Shown: positions 52,649-62,412, counted from the stretch's first letter. The stretch: DNA of 64,000 bases from Sediminibacterium sp. KACHI17 (GCF_040362915.1 NZ_AP029612.1:1178001-1242000); one strand, 5' to 3'. Notes: a model not told the origin generated them from the letters alone. Program-made: numbers and translations.

Positions 52649-53812
52649 TCATCTTACTTTTTCCCAAACCGAAAATGATCTTCCAAACAAATATTGCCAG
52701 GTACCTGCGATCATGGCCAGATTCGCCCACACAAAATAAAAGGGTAAATAAAAAAAGCGAGGTATGAATTTCAACGATATCAACACGCCTCCTAATAATG
52801 CCCATGAATAAAAGACTACACTCAACAAAATGGCCGCAGTCAATAGAACCCCAGCATTATTTAGACCCACGAACACTACAAAAAAAGGTATGAGTATGAC
52901 CAAATACGGAACAACGATCCAACGCACTATCTTTCTGTTCACGAACTGAAAAACAGGAACCGGTCTTTGCCTTAAAAGCTTCCACCAATCAATCATACCA
53001 AGCATTTGAATACTTCCTGCCGCTATCCTTATTTTTCTTTTCCATTCTTTCATGATCGAAAAGGAATAACTTTCTACCCCATACGCTTTATCAGCATAAC
53101 CGATCCGGAAACCTTGATCGATTACTTGTAAACTCATATACAGATCATCACAAATAAGTCCTTCAGGCATTTGCTTTAAAAGCTCAGTACGAATTGCAAA
53201 TAACTCACCTGCTGCTCCCGTAACAGAATGAACATAAGCATCTGCTTTGCGTATCATAGATTCATACTTCCAATACAAGCCCTCCACAGCCACCGCTCCT
53301 TTCTCTTTACCATCTGAAACTTTCTTCTCCCCCGCCACAGCCCCGATCAAAGGATCTTCAAAATGAGGTACAAGATGATGTAGCGCATCTTCATTCAATG
53401 AAACATTAGCATCCGTAAATAATACTATGTCAGATACCACAGAAAAAAGAACACGACTGATCGCCGCTACTTTTCCTTTTCGCTCTGGTGCATGAAATAG
53501 TTGTACTTGAGCATAACGAGACACCAATATTTCCGACCCATCTGTTGATCCATCCGTTACTACGATGATGGATTTCTTATCCTCTGGATAAACCAAGGAT
53601 AATGTGTTCTTGATCTTTGCTTCTAAATAATCGACCTCATTGTAGGCCGCAATTAGAATGGTTACATGCGGTAAATCTTGCGAAAGCGTATTTGTGCTAT
53701 GGAACTTTTTACGAAATAGTCCTACAAGTTGCCCAATACAAAGGATCATCAAAGGATAACCGATATAGACATAAGCAATGATGAATAATGATATGTAAAG
53801 GAGTATCGTCAT
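52649..53812 (-). CDS. Family 2 glycosyltransferase with membrane anchors
   Basis: A 387-residue protein. One N-terminal membrane segment precedes the GT-A domain: VTILIAAYNEVDYLEAKI, VVTDGSTDGSE, VLFTDANVSLNEDAL (DxD-like metal site) and DDLYMSLQVIDQGFRIGYAD (the acidic acceptor-side motif). Three to four membrane segments close the protein. The layout fits processive or surface-polysaccharide transferases of the GT2 family. The stop codon of the upstream gene overlaps its ATG by one base. Confidence 0.92.
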   Translation of the reverse strand: MTILLYISLFIIAYVYIGYPLMILCIGQLVGLFRKKFHSTNTLSQDLPHVTILIAAYNEVDYLEAKIKNTLSLVYPEDKKSIIVVTDGSTDGSEILVSRYAQVQLFHAPERKGKVAAISRVLFSVVSDIVLFTDANVSLNEDALHHLVPHFEDPLIGAVAGEKKVSDGKEKGAVAVEGLYWKYESMIRKADAYVHSVTGAAGELFAIRTELLKQMPEGLICDDLYMSLQVIDQGFRIGYADKAYGVESYSFSIMKEWKRKIRIAAGSIQMLGMIDWWKLLRQRPVPVFQFVNRKIVRWIVVPYLVILIPFFVVFVGLNNAGVLLTAAILLSVVFYSWALLGGVLISLKFIPRFFYLPFYFVWANLAMIAGTWQYLFGRSFSVWEKVR

Positions 53813-54627
53813 TATTTTACAGATGTTGGAATAAATAAATAATTCAATACATCCTCTCCTTGATAAACTACAAGTTCCCCATCTGCATTCACATACATAA
53901 CGCGATAGCCCAATGATCTCATTAAACTTAAACAGGCTTGTTTTTTTGCATCATTCCATAATTCTGCCATAATGATGGGATAATATTTCTGGATGGTTTG
54001 AATACCGCCACTCAGTACCTCCCACTCATGGTTTTCTACATCGATCTTCACTCCTACTAAAATTTCATCCGAATAATTTTCCATTAGCTGATCCAACGTG
54101 ATCGCTGATACTTGATAGATATCACCTCCCGTTTCATTATCGATTTCAAGCGAAGCCAATCCATGTTGTAAAACACCATTTCGTAATGGAACTTTCATCT
54201 CTACAAATCCATTTTTATTGCTTAGCGCTTTCTCAACTATCTCCACATTTACAATCCGCTTATGTTTGAAAAGTTTACTCATCACTTTTACATGTAATGG
54301 TATAGGCTCAATCGCTATTATTCGCAGTGAATCTTTTTTTTGAGCCAAATAAGCAGACATAACACCCAAATTTGCTCCAATATCCAAGATCAACCCATGA
54401 CCCGGTACCAGATCGGCAAAATTGCGAAAATCTCTTTCATAACGCCCCCTACTCATTCTTAGCAAATTGAATTGAGCCATCCCATAAAGCCATTTCTCCC
54501 TGCCAAATATCCTCTGGCCTGCTTTAACAAGTAAAGTCTTAAAATGCCCGTTTTTAAGCATCAACAATATTAAGTAAGATTTCAGGAGTTTAACTGGCAA
54601 AAGCAACCCTTCCTGAAGAATATCCAC
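53812..54627 (-). CDS. FkbM-family methyltransferase
   Basis: A 271-residue protein with a Rossmann SAM-binding site: LILDIGANLGVMSAYLAQKKDSLRIIAIEPIPLHVKVM, then VEIVEKALSNKNGFVEM and VGVKIDVENHEWEVLSGG, the typical FkbM end where an acidic residue begins the last part. FkbM enzymes O-methylate sugars or other small groups. Coupling to the GT2 gene by a one-base overlap suggests a surface glycan as target. Confidence 0.9.
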   Translation of the reverse strand: MDILQEGLLLPVKLLKSYLILLMLKNGHFKTLLVKAGQRIFGREKWLYGMAQFNLLRMSRGRYERDFRNFADLVPGHGLILDIGANLGVMSAYLAQKKDSLRIIAIEPIPLHVKVMSKLFKHKRIVNVEIVEKALSNKNGFVEMKVPLRNGVLQHGLASLEIDNETGGDIYQVSAITLDQLMENYSDEILVGVKIDVENHEWEVLSGGIQTIQKYYPIIMAELWNDAKKQACLSLMRSLGYRVMYVNADGELVVYQGEDVLNYLFIPTSVK

Positions 54628-54695
54628 ATAAAGCGCCGGCTATTACTTCGGGCCCTGTCTTTATTTATCTTTACCCACTAAACTTAACTTTTGCT

Positions 54696-55670
54696 ATGCT
54701 TAAAGTAGGCGTATTCGGCGTTGGTCATCTGGGCAAATTTCACCTCAATAACTGGAAAGAGATCAAAGATGTAAAACTCGTTGGTTTCTTTGATCCCAAT
54801 AATGACAATGCAAAAATTGCAGTGGAAGAATATGGCTTGAAGAGATTCTCGGATGAAGAGAAATTGATCGATGCCTGTGATGCGATCGATATCGTAACGC
54901 CTACCGATCATCATTTCGCCATTTGCATGATGGCGATCAGAAAAGGGAAACATGTTTTTGTTGAAAAACCTTTGGCGCATACCATTCAGGAAGGAAGAGA
55001 TATCGTGAACATGGTTCGTGAGGCAAATGTAAAATTACAAGTTGGACATGTCGAAAGATTCAACCCGGCTTATCTTGCTATTCAACAGCACCAATTAAAT
55101 CCGATGTTCATTGAAGTACATCGCTTGGCTCAATTCAATCCGCGAGGAACTGAAGTAAGTGTGATATTGGATCTGATGATACACGATATTGATATCATTC
55201 TTAGCCTGGTTAAAAGTGATGTAAAACATATTTCAGCAAGTGGTGTCGCTGTCATGACTGAAACCCCAGATATTGCGAATGTCCGTATTGAATTTCATAA
55301 CGGATGTGTAGCCAATCTGACAAGCAGTCGCATCAGCATGAAAAAAATGCGCAAGATGAGACTGTTCCAGAAAGATGCTTATATCGGTATTGATTTTCTG
55401 GAAAAGAAAACTGAGATCATCAAGTTGAAACAACCGGATGACCAGCATGTTTTTTCGTTTGATATTGACACCCAACATGGCAAAAAAACCATTGCGATCG
55501 CTAATCCGATTGTTCCGCAAGCCAATGCGATCAAATTGGAGCTGGAATCATTTACAGACGCAATCCTAAACAATAAGCCTACAGTTGTAAGTGAAATTGA
55601 TGGCTTCCTTGCTATGGAAGTGGCTCATCAGATACTGGAGAAAATCAATAATACCAGCATTCTGGTCTAA
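54696..55670 (+). CDS. Gfo/Idh/MocA-family oxidoreductase
   Basis: A 324-residue protein. The N-terminal NAD(P)-binding motif is VGVFGVGHLGKFHLNNW. The active-site strand HVFVEKPLAHT (Lys of EKP) and the VGHVERFNPA region with the Gfo/Idh/MocA C-terminal fold follow. These enzymes oxidise or reduce sugar nucleotides or sugars at C3 or C4. It lies 3 bases before the sugar transferase gene, so it probably makes a modified sugar for that pathway. It is divergent from fkbM. Confidence 0.92.
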   Translation: MLKVGVFGVGHLGKFHLNNWKEIKDVKLVGFFDPNNDNAKIAVEEYGLKRFSDEEKLIDACDAIDIVTPTDHHFAICMMAIRKGKHVFVEKPLAHTIQEGRDIVNMVREANVKLQVGHVERFNPAYLAIQQHQLNPMFIEVHRLAQFNPRGTEVSVILDLMIHDIDIILSLVKSDVKHISASGVAVMTETPDIANVRIEFHNGCVANLTSSRISMKKMRKMRLFQKDAYIGIDFLEKKTEIIKLKQPDDQHVFSFDIDTQHGKKTIAIANPIVPQANAIKLELESFTDAILNNKPTVVSEIDGFLAMEVAHQILEKINNTSILV

Positions 55671-55673
55671 CAC

Positions 55674-57065
55674 ATGTACAGTACTAACAAGAAAATAGCC
55701 TGGTGGTATATTCTGTCCGACTACTTGTTTACAGCTTGCAGTACTTATCTATTCTTTCATTATGTTGCAAAAGACCTCCTAACAACCTCTTTTATAAAGG
55801 AAGGTCCTTTATTATATACGCTAATACTGATCCCTTTTGGCTGGCTTTTATTTTTTGCATTCGTAGGAAGTTATCAGCAATCATTGTATGAAAAATCCAG
55901 ATTGAATGAAATGACCGCTACTTTCATTCACGTTCTATTGGGAACATTGATTTCTTGTATTCTCATTTCTATAGAAGCATCTGTTTTCTTTACCTACTTA
56001 CTATACTATTTTGCTATTAGTTTTCTGTTATTGTTTAGTGGCAGACTCATCATACTCCACACCTTTAAAAGAGCGATTCTGAATGGCAAACTTATTTTTA
56101 ATGCTCTTATTATTGGCAATAACCAATATGCTGTTCAAGCATACCAAGAAGTTCAGAAAAACTTTAGGTATCTGGGCATTCGTGTAACAGGATATATCAC
56201 AACAGGTATTGATAAAGGAAATGGACTCAGTAAATGGCTGCCGAATCTTGGAACCATCACAGACCTGCAAGTCTTGATCAGAGAAAAACAGATTGATAAA
56301 GTGATCTTGGCACTTGATAAAAATGAAAATGCAGTCATCAACGATATACTGTACCGATTATCGGATAGTGAAACCGATATCAAACTGGTAGCTGATACCC
56401 TGGATATTCTTTCAGGATCTGTCAAAACCAATAATGTTTTCACTGCTTCATTGATCGATATCCGATCCAACCCACTAAGTGCTTGGCAGCAGAATGTAAA
56501 GCGATTAACAGATATTCTTATTTCCTTATTTGCCTTAATCGTATTGTCACCTCTTTATGTATTCATTGCTATTCGAACAGCACTTTCTTCTAAAGGCGGT
56601 ATCTTTTATGTGCAACAGCGAATCGGATATAAGGGTAAGCCCTTTCTCATTTATAAATTCCGAAGCATGGTAGCAGATGCAGAGAAAGACGGACCTATGC
56701 TATCCAGTGATGATGACCCACGCATTACCAGATGGGGGAAATTCATGCGTAAATGGAGATTAGATGAGTTACCACAACTGTGGAATATTCTGAAAGGTGA
56801 TATGAGTCTGATCGGTCCCAGACCTGAACGAAAGGTTTATATTGATCAAATCAACCTCAAAACACCTTATTATCGTTATTTATTACAAATGAAACCCGGA
56901 CTTACTTCCTGGGGTATGGTACAGTTTGGTTATGCATCTTCAGTTGATGAAATGATCGAACGAATGAAATATGATCTTATTTATATCGAGAATGCCTCCC
57001 TATTACTTGATTTTAAGATCATGATACATACTTTGAGGATTATTCTCTCGGGAAAAGGTAAATAG
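55674..57065 (+). CDS. Polyprenyl-phosphate sugar-1-phosphate transferase (exopolysaccharide initiation)
   Basis: A 463-residue protein with four N-terminal membrane helices, a soluble CoA-binding_3-like domain (about 140-260), a fifth helix (TDILISLFALIVLSPLYVFIAI), and the catalytic bacterial sugar transferase domain: IFYVQQRIGYKGKPFLIYKFRSMVADAEKDGP, DDDPRITRWGKFMRKWRLDELPQLWNILKGDMSLIGPRPE. It adds the first sugar phosphate to undecaprenyl phosphate at the inner membrane. With the oxidoreductase, GT2 and FkbM genes it forms a compact polysaccharide locus. Confidence 0.95.
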   Translation: MYSTNKKIAWWYILSDYLFTACSTYLFFHYVAKDLLTTSFIKEGPLLYTLILIPFGWLLFFAFVGSYQQSLYEKSRLNEMTATFIHVLLGTLISCILISIEASVFFTYLLYYFAISFLLLFSGRLIILHTFKRAILNGKLIFNALIIGNNQYAVQAYQEVQKNFRYLGIRVTGYITTGIDKGNGLSKWLPNLGTITDLQVLIREKQIDKVILALDKNENAVINDILYRLSDSETDIKLVADTLDILSGSVKTNNVFTASLIDIRSNPLSAWQQNVKRLTDILISLFALIVLSPLYVFIAIRTALSSKGGIFYVQQRIGYKGKPFLIYKFRSMVADAEKDGPMLSSDDDPRITRWGKFMRKWRLDELPQLWNILKGDMSLIGPRPERKVYIDQINLKTPYYRYLLQMKPGLTSWGMVQFGYASSVDEMIERMKYDLIYIENASLLLDFKIMIHTLRIILSGKGK

Positions 57066-57129
57066 ATTGCCACTGAGGGCACAGAAATACACAGAATTTT
57101 CAGTGCTTCTCTGTGCCCCCAGTGGCAAT
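57066..57129. repeat. 20-bp inverted repeat between the sugar transferase and hisB
   Basis: ATTGCCACTGAGGGCACAGA (57066-57085) is complementary to 57110-57129, with one G-U/A-C position. The loop carries another partial copy of the ACAGAATT word. It follows the sugar transferase stop directly and ends 6 bases before the hisB stop, so it may terminate both. Its words differ from those of the other long repeats. Confidence 0.85.
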
Positions 57130-57134
57130 AAAAA

Positions 57135-58265
57135 TTATAAAACCCCTTTAGTAGAAGGTAAATGATTCGAAAATGGATCTCTCTTCACCGCCATCCGAAT
57201 GGCTTTTGCAAATGCTTTGAAAATTGCTTCGATCTTGTGATGTTCATTATCACCTTTACAGGATATATTCAGATTACATTTTGCAGCATCACTGAATGAT
57301 TTGAAGAAATGAAAAAACATCTCAGTAGGCATTTCACCGATCTTCTCTCTTTTAAATTCTGCATCCCAAACGATCCAGTTTCTTCCACCAAAATCGATCA
57401 ATACTTTTGCGTCTGCCTCATCCATCGGTATAGCAAATCCGTAACGCTCCATGCCGCGCTTGTCAATAAGTGCCTTTGCAAAAGCCTCACCTAAAGCAAT
57501 ACCGGTATCTTCAATGGTATGATGCTCATCAATATGCAAATCGCCATCTGTCTGAATGGTCAAATCGATCTTTCCATGTCTAGCGATCTGATCAAGCATA
57601 TGATCAAAAAAACCAAGACCAGTATGAATATCAGAACGTCCTGATCCATCCAGATTCAATGTAACATTGATCTTGGTTTCATTGGTATTACGTTCATGAT
57701 TCACTACACGCATACCCAGCTTCAAAAAGCTAAATATCTCCTGCCAACTATCCGTTTCCAATGCAATCACGGGTCTTAACTCCTGTTCTTGCTCGGGGGT
57801 CAATGTATGTAAAGGCGACTTTAGATAAATGGCTTTACAGCCTAGGTTTTTAGCAAGCTGAATATCACTCCATCGATCTCCGATCACATATGAATTACTC
57901 AGATCAAATCGATCTTTATCAAAAAAATGCTGTAACAAAGCAGTACCCGGCTTACGAGTTGGTTGATTATCCACAGCAAAGGTTCTGTCTATGATCATTT
58001 CATCAAAAACAAATCCCTCTCCTTCAAGTGTACGCAGCATAATGTTGTGATACGGGAAAAAGGTTTCTTCCGGATAACTATCAGTTCCTAATCCGTCCTG
58101 ATTGGTGACCATTACCTTATAATAATCAAATGAAGCTGCGATCTGCGCCAATGCAGTAATACTTCCTTTGACGAAAGAAGTTTTATCTATGCTATCTACC
58201 TGAAAATCGATGGGTGGTTCCTGCAGTACCACTCCATCTCTATCTATAAATAATACCGGTCTCAT
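57135..58265 (-). CDS. hisB: Bifunctional histidinol-phosphatase / imidazoleglycerol-phosphate dehydratase
   Basis: A 376-residue fusion. The N-terminal HAD-type phosphatase (about 1-170) has the nucleophile loop LFIDRDGVVL, VMVTNQDGLGTD and YVIGDRWSDIQLAKNLGC. The C-terminal dehydratase (about 185-376) has IHTGLGFFDHMLDQIARHG, DEHHTIEDTGIALGEAF and EALFKAFAKAIRMAVKRD-like ends, including the metal-binding histidines. It catalyses steps 7 and 9 of histidine synthesis. It is the last gene of the operon, 3 bases after the cytochrome gene. Confidence 0.97.
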   Translation of the reverse strand: MRPVLFIDRDGVVLQEPPIDFQVDSIDKTSFVKGSITALAQIAASFDYYKVMVTNQDGLGTDSYPEETFFPYHNIMLRTLEGEGFVFDEMIIDRTFAVDNQPTRKPGTALLQHFFDKDRFDLSNSYVIGDRWSDIQLAKNLGCKAIYLKSPLHTLTPEQEQELRPVIALETDSWQEIFSFLKLGMRVVNHERNTNETKINVTLNLDGSGRSDIHTGLGFFDHMLDQIARHGKIDLTIQTDGDLHIDEHHTIEDTGIALGEAFAKALIDKRGMERYGFAIPMDEADAKVLIDFGGRNWIVWDAEFKREKIGEMPTEMFFHFFKSFSDAAKCNLNISCKGDNEHHKIEAIFKAFAKAIRMAVKRDPFSNHLPSTKGVL

Positions 58266-58268
58266 TGT

Positions 58269-58700
58269 TTATTTGATTTTTGCTCTGGCTGCTTTTACCT
58301 CTGCGGCAGTTACAACAGAAGCTTTATTACTCCAATTATTTCTGATATAGGTTAACACATCTGCAATTTGTGTATCGGTCAGATCCGGATTTGCAGACAT
58401 ATTATTATCATAATACTCACCATCGATCTCTACCCTATCTGTCATACCCTTTATGATAATTCGAACCAATTTTAATTTATCATTTCCTTTCACTGTTGAA
58501 GCTCCATCCAGTGGGGGATTAAGCCTTGGAACACCACTGCCATCTACTTGATGACAAGCCATACAACGCTGTAGATAAATGGTTTTACCACGATCCATAG
58601 AGGCTTTAACAGCGGGTTGTTGGTGCACTTCCAATGACGGTCTGCTAATGAATGCAGAACCGAAAACCAAGATCAAAGTCAAGCAACAAACATATTTCAT
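58269..58700 (-). CDS. Exported monohaem c-type cytochrome
   Basis: A 143-residue protein with a signal peptide (YVCCLTLILVFGSAFISRP) and one haem-binding CMACH motif (about 49-53) in KTIYLQRCMACHQVDGSGVPRLNPPLDG. The later Met of YYDNNMSANPDLTDTQIADVLTYIRNNW is the probable sixth ligand. It lies 7 bases after the sugar dehydrogenase gene and is its likely electron acceptor in the periplasm. It stands between hisC and hisB, which is an unusual place for a cytochrome. Confidence 0.92.
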   Translation of the reverse strand: MKYVCCLTLILVFGSAFISRPSLEVHQQPAVKASMDRGKTIYLQRCMACHQVDGSGVPRLNPPLDGASTVKGNDKLKLVRIIIKGMTDRVEIDGEYYDNNMSANPDLTDTQIADVLTYIRNNWSNKASVVTAAEVKAARAKIK

Positions 58701-58707
58701 ACCAAGA

Positions 58708-59994
58708 TTATTTGGAGTTATACATGATTCTGTAAATAGTTCCTTTCACATCATCAGATACATACAATGATCCGTCTGGTCCTTGTGTCAAACCACAGGG
58801 TCTGTGTTTGGCATCTCTCGGATTTTTAACGACCTCAGTTCCTGAGAACCCATTCGCAAATACCTCCCATTGTCCGGATGGTTTACCATTTTCAAATGGA
58901 ACAAACACTACATAGTATCCCTCCTGTGGTAAAGGTGAACGATTCCATGAGCCATGAAATGCAATGAAAGCGCCGTTTTTGTACTTAGCAGGGAATTGGT
59001 TTCCTGTATAAAACAATAATGCATTCGGGGCCATATGACCGGGAAATGCTACGATCGGATCAATGGCTTTTTCACCACCGGCTTTCTTTCCATCTCCCCC
59101 ATATTCAGGCGACAAAACTTTTTTCTTTTGAAAATGATCATAATAAACATATGGCCATCCCGCATCATCACCTTTATTGATCGCATACATGGTTTCTGAA
59201 GGCAATTCTGCACTTACAGTGGTATCAAACATCTCAGGATATAAATTGTACAACATATCCCTTCCATGCATGGTCACATATAATTTGTTTTGCTGATCAT
59301 TCCAATCGAGTCCTACGACATTTCTTAAACCGGTTGCGTAACGTACTCCATTATGATATCCTTGATCTGTCTGATCAACTTTAAATTGCCAAATACCACC
59401 CGCCGAATCAAGAATCGGACATGGATACATTCCTTTAGAACCCTTCGTGCGATCTACTTCCTGACAAGAATTAGAGGGCGCACCAATATTCACATAAATA
59501 TTGCCTGCATTATCCAAAGCCAAAGATTTTGAAGCATGCTGACGCTTATCCCACAGTCCTTTGACAATTCGTTGAGGACTATCAGGATTGATAACCTTTC
59601 CATTTTCATCTAACTGATAGCGAAATACATCTTCATTTGATGATGCATACAAGTAATTATCTTTAATAGCAATACCTGTTCCTATAAAATTCGCAAAACT
59701 GGTCTCAATCTCCATCTTACCATCTTTATTTGCATCTGTCAGATAGACGATACCCTTTCCACCTACCAACCTTTCCAGCTTTACATAAATACCTCCTTGC
59801 TTGGTAGCTACTATATGTCTGGCTCTTCCAAGATTATCAGCAGCGATCAACGCGCCAAATCCTGAAGGCAGGTTAAGACCTGCATTATCTGCATCAGCTA
59901 CTACCTGATTATTCGCACTAACCTTTGTTGAATCATTTGCTGTTACTACAAGTGATAATGAAGCAGTGATAAGAATGAGAAACAATTTTTTCAT
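58708..59994 (-). CDS. PQQ-dependent sugar (sorbosone-type) dehydrogenase
   Basis: 428 residues from ATG 59994 (MKKLFLILITASLSLVVTAN), which gives a clean signal peptide; the frame is open to 60078 but overlaps hisC. The beta-propeller features are RARHIVATKQGGIYVKL, NLYVN-type blades, YATGLRNVVGLDWN, GDDAGWPYVYYD, and the C-terminal RPCGLTQGPDGSLYVSDDVKGTIYRI. These match the sorbosone/glucose dehydrogenase family, which uses PQQ in the periplasm. Electron transfer to the downstream cytochrome c is inferred from the tight linkage. The substrate is unknown. Confidence 0.9.
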   Translation of the reverse strand: MKKLFLILITASLSLVVTANDSTKVSANNQVVADADNAGLNLPSGFGALIAADNLGRARHIVATKQGGIYVKLERLVGGKGIVYLTDANKDGKMEIETSFANFIGTGIAIKDNYLYASSNEDVFRYQLDENGKVINPDSPQRIVKGLWDKRQHASKSLALDNAGNIYVNIGAPSNSCQEVDRTKGSKGMYPCPILDSAGGIWQFKVDQTDQGYHNGVRYATGLRNVVGLDWNDQQNKLYVTMHGRDMLYNLYPEMFDTTVSAELPSETMYAINKGDDAGWPYVYYDHFQKKKVLSPEYGGDGKKAGGEKAIDPIVAFPGHMAPNALLFYTGNQFPAKYKNGAFIAFHGSWNRSPLPQEGYYVVFVPFENGKPSGQWEVFANGFSGTEVVKNPRDAKHRPCGLTQGPDGSLYVSDDVKGTIYRIMYNSK

Positions 59995-60037
59995 ATGGTT
60001 CTGAATTTGAAATAAAAATACTAATGAAAATACAGAG

Positions 60038-61102
60038 TTATCCGTTTGCGTGTGAATTATACCATTCCTGCATGGCATCTACCAATTGGGTATTCTCTTG
60101 TTCCGTGCCTACCGTAATACGTAAACAATTCTCACATAATTGCACATTACTTCGATCACGCAAAACGATACCTTTTGTCAATAAAAACTCATACACTTTT
60201 CGAGCATCCGCAATTTTAACTAATATAAAGTTGGCATCAGACGGATATACTGTTTCTACGGTTGGCATAGATGCAAAAACTTCTGCCAATGCTTCACGCA
60301 TATCTACCAGTAATTTGATCATATCATTGACTTGACCAACCTCTTCCAATGCCTTTAAAACAAGCTCTTGTGTTGCCTGATTAATATTATAAGGTGGCTT
60401 CACTTTATTCATGACTTCTATAATCGACTGTGATGCGAATGCCATCCCAAGTCTTAAACCTGCAAGCCCCCATGCTTTACTGAGTGTTTGTAATACAACC
60501 AGATTCGGATATTCTTTCAGCTCTTGTACAAATGATTTTTGTCTGGCAAAATTGATATAGGCCTCATCTATCACCACAATACCATTGAAATTATTGAGTA
60601 CCATTTCAATATCTACACGATTCAAAGAGTTACCGGTTGGGTTGTTTGGCGAACAAAGCCAGATCAGTTTGGTATTCGCATCCATCAAATTTTCAAGATG
60701 AACAAGATCTAACTGAAAATCCGGGAGTAGCGGCGCTTTACGAATTTCAACATCATTGATATGCGCACTTACTTCATACATCCCATATGTTGGCGGACAA
60801 ATGATCACATTGTCTTTTCCCGGTTCACAAAAGCATCGAAATAAAATATCAATACATTCATCACTACCATTACCTAGGAAAATATGTTCGGGCAGAATAC
60901 CTTTGATCGTGCTCAGTTTCTGCTTTATGAGTTGCTGATGCGGATCTGGGTAACGGTTATACCATTTCAATAATGGTGATCCCAAACTATTTTCATTAGC
61001 ATCTAAAAAGACCTTAGCCTCTCCACTGAATTCATCACGTGCTGATGAATAGGGAGTTAACTTTTTAATATTTTCTCTGGTGAGTTGATCCAGGTTGAAC
61101 AT
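60038..61102 (-). CDS. hisC: Histidinol-phosphate aminotransferase
   Basis: A 354-residue PLP enzyme of aminotransferase class I/II. It has LDANENSLGSP at the N-terminus, FLGNGSDECIDILFR, ICPPTYGMYEVSA, LCSPNNPTGN, VVIDEAYINFA (PLP-binding Asp), the Schiff-base lysine in LQTLSKAWGLAGLRLG, and the C-terminal LRITVGTEQEN (substrate Arg). It transfers the amino group to imidazole acetol phosphate in histidine synthesis. It is third in the his operon. Confidence 0.97.
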   Translation of the reverse strand: MFNLDQLTRENIKKLTPYSSARDEFSGEAKVFLDANENSLGSPLLKWYNRYPDPHQQLIKQKLSTIKGILPEHIFLGNGSDECIDILFRCFCEPGKDNVIICPPTYGMYEVSAHINDVEIRKAPLLPDFQLDLVHLENLMDANTKLIWLCSPNNPTGNSLNRVDIEMVLNNFNGIVVIDEAYINFARQKSFVQELKEYPNLVVLQTLSKAWGLAGLRLGMAFASQSIIEVMNKVKPPYNINQATQELVLKALEEVGQVNDMIKLLVDMREALAEVFASMPTVETVYPSDANFILVKIADARKVYEFLLTKGIVLRDRSNVQLCENCLRITVGTEQENTQLVDAMQEWYNSHANG

Positions 61103-61127
61103 ATTATTGAATTATAATGATCGGAAT

Positions 61128-62399
61128 TTATAAACGTATCGTGACTGCTTTTTTATGTGCTTCTAAACCTTCCGCCGCTGCCATCGCTGTTACTGTAGGA
61201 GCAATTGCTGAAAGACCTTCTTTTGTAAGACGCTGGTAGGTGATCTTTTTTACAAATGAATCCAAACTCACCCCACTGTAAGCTCTCGCAAAACCATTGG
61301 TTGGCAAAGTGTGATTGGTACCACTTGCATAATCACCTACACTTTCAGGGGAATAGTTTCCAAGAAATACAGAACCTGCATTGGTGATTTTTTCTGCTAC
61401 TGATTCATCATTCTCACAGGATAGGATCAAATGCTCCGCAGCATATTCATTCACCAATGCTATCGCATCATCCATATTTTTTACCAATACAGCTTTACTA
61501 TTTTCCAAAGCTTTAGCGGCCAAATCTTTGCGCGGTAAATCATTTAACTGCACTTTCAATTCTTTCATCACATCATCGATGAGTTGAGTATCGGTTGAGA
61601 CCAACAATACCTGACTATCAGTGCCGTGTTCAGCCTGACTCAATAGATCAGCGGCTACAAATGAGGCATTAGCAGTAGTATCAGCCAATACACAAACCTC
61701 GCTGGGGCCTGCAGGCATATCGATGGCTGTTCCCTCTTGTTGTACCAATTGCTTGGCACAAGTCACATACTGATTTCCCGGGCCAAATATCTTGTATACT
61801 TTAGGGATGGTTACTGTACCATAAGCCATGGCCCCTATTGCTTGTACACCACCTACTTTAAAAATTCGATGAACACCGGTCAAACTTGCTGCATATAAAA
61901 TTGCCGGGTTAAGATTCCCTTCTTTATCTGGTGGTGAACAAAGAATCACTTCCTTACATCCAGCGATCTGCGCAGGAATGGCCAACATCAATATGGTAGA
62001 AAAAAGAGGTGCGGTTCCACCGGGAATATATAGTCCAACTTTATCGATACCCACCGATTTCCTCCAGCATCTCACCCCTGCCATGGTTTCAACAACTTCA
62101 ATACCCGATCTCTGCTTTTCATGAAAAACACGAATATTATTTGCCGCCTGTTTAATAGCACGTTTAAGCTCATCGGGAACTTTTTGTATTCCGATAGCGA
62201 TCTCCTCTTCTGTTACTTCAAGCGATGATAACTGTACACCATCAAATTGACGTGTAAACTGAAAAACCGCTGTATCACCATCTTGCTTGATCACATTTAA
62301 AACACCTCTTACTTGTTGCTCTAAAGTAGCAGTATCGATCACCGGGCGTTGAAGGATTTGTTTCCACGTATTTTTTTCAGGCAATTCTATCTTTTTCAT
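61128..62399 (-). CDS. hisD: Histidinol dehydrogenase
   Basis: A 423-residue protein. It has VGLYIPGGTAPLFSTILMLAIPA, VGGVQAIGAMAYGT, KIFGPGNQYVTCAKQLVQ, the substrate and zinc region IDMPAGPSEVCVLAD, LLSQAEHGTDSQVLLVS (zinc ligands), YAAEHLILSCEN and GDYASGTNHTLPT. It oxidises histidinol to histidine with NAD+. The gap to hisG is 13 bases, so the two are co-transcribed. Confidence 0.98.
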   Translation of the reverse strand: MKKIELPEKNTWKQILQRPVIDTATLEQQVRGVLNVIKQDGDTAVFQFTRQFDGVQLSSLEVTEEEIAIGIQKVPDELKRAIKQAANNIRVFHEKQRSGIEVVETMAGVRCWRKSVGIDKVGLYIPGGTAPLFSTILMLAIPAQIAGCKEVILCSPPDKEGNLNPAILYAASLTGVHRIFKVGGVQAIGAMAYGTVTIPKVYKIFGPGNQYVTCAKQLVQQEGTAIDMPAGPSEVCVLADTTANASFVAADLLSQAEHGTDSQVLLVSTDTQLIDDVMKELKVQLNDLPRKDLAAKALENSKAVLVKNMDDAIALVNEYAAEHLILSCENDESVAEKITNAGSVFLGNYSPESVGDYASGTNHTLPTNGFARAYSGVSLDSFVKKITYQRLTKEGLSAIAPTVTAMAAAEGLEAHKKAVTIRL

Positions 62400-62412
62400 A
62401 CTTCTCTTTTAA

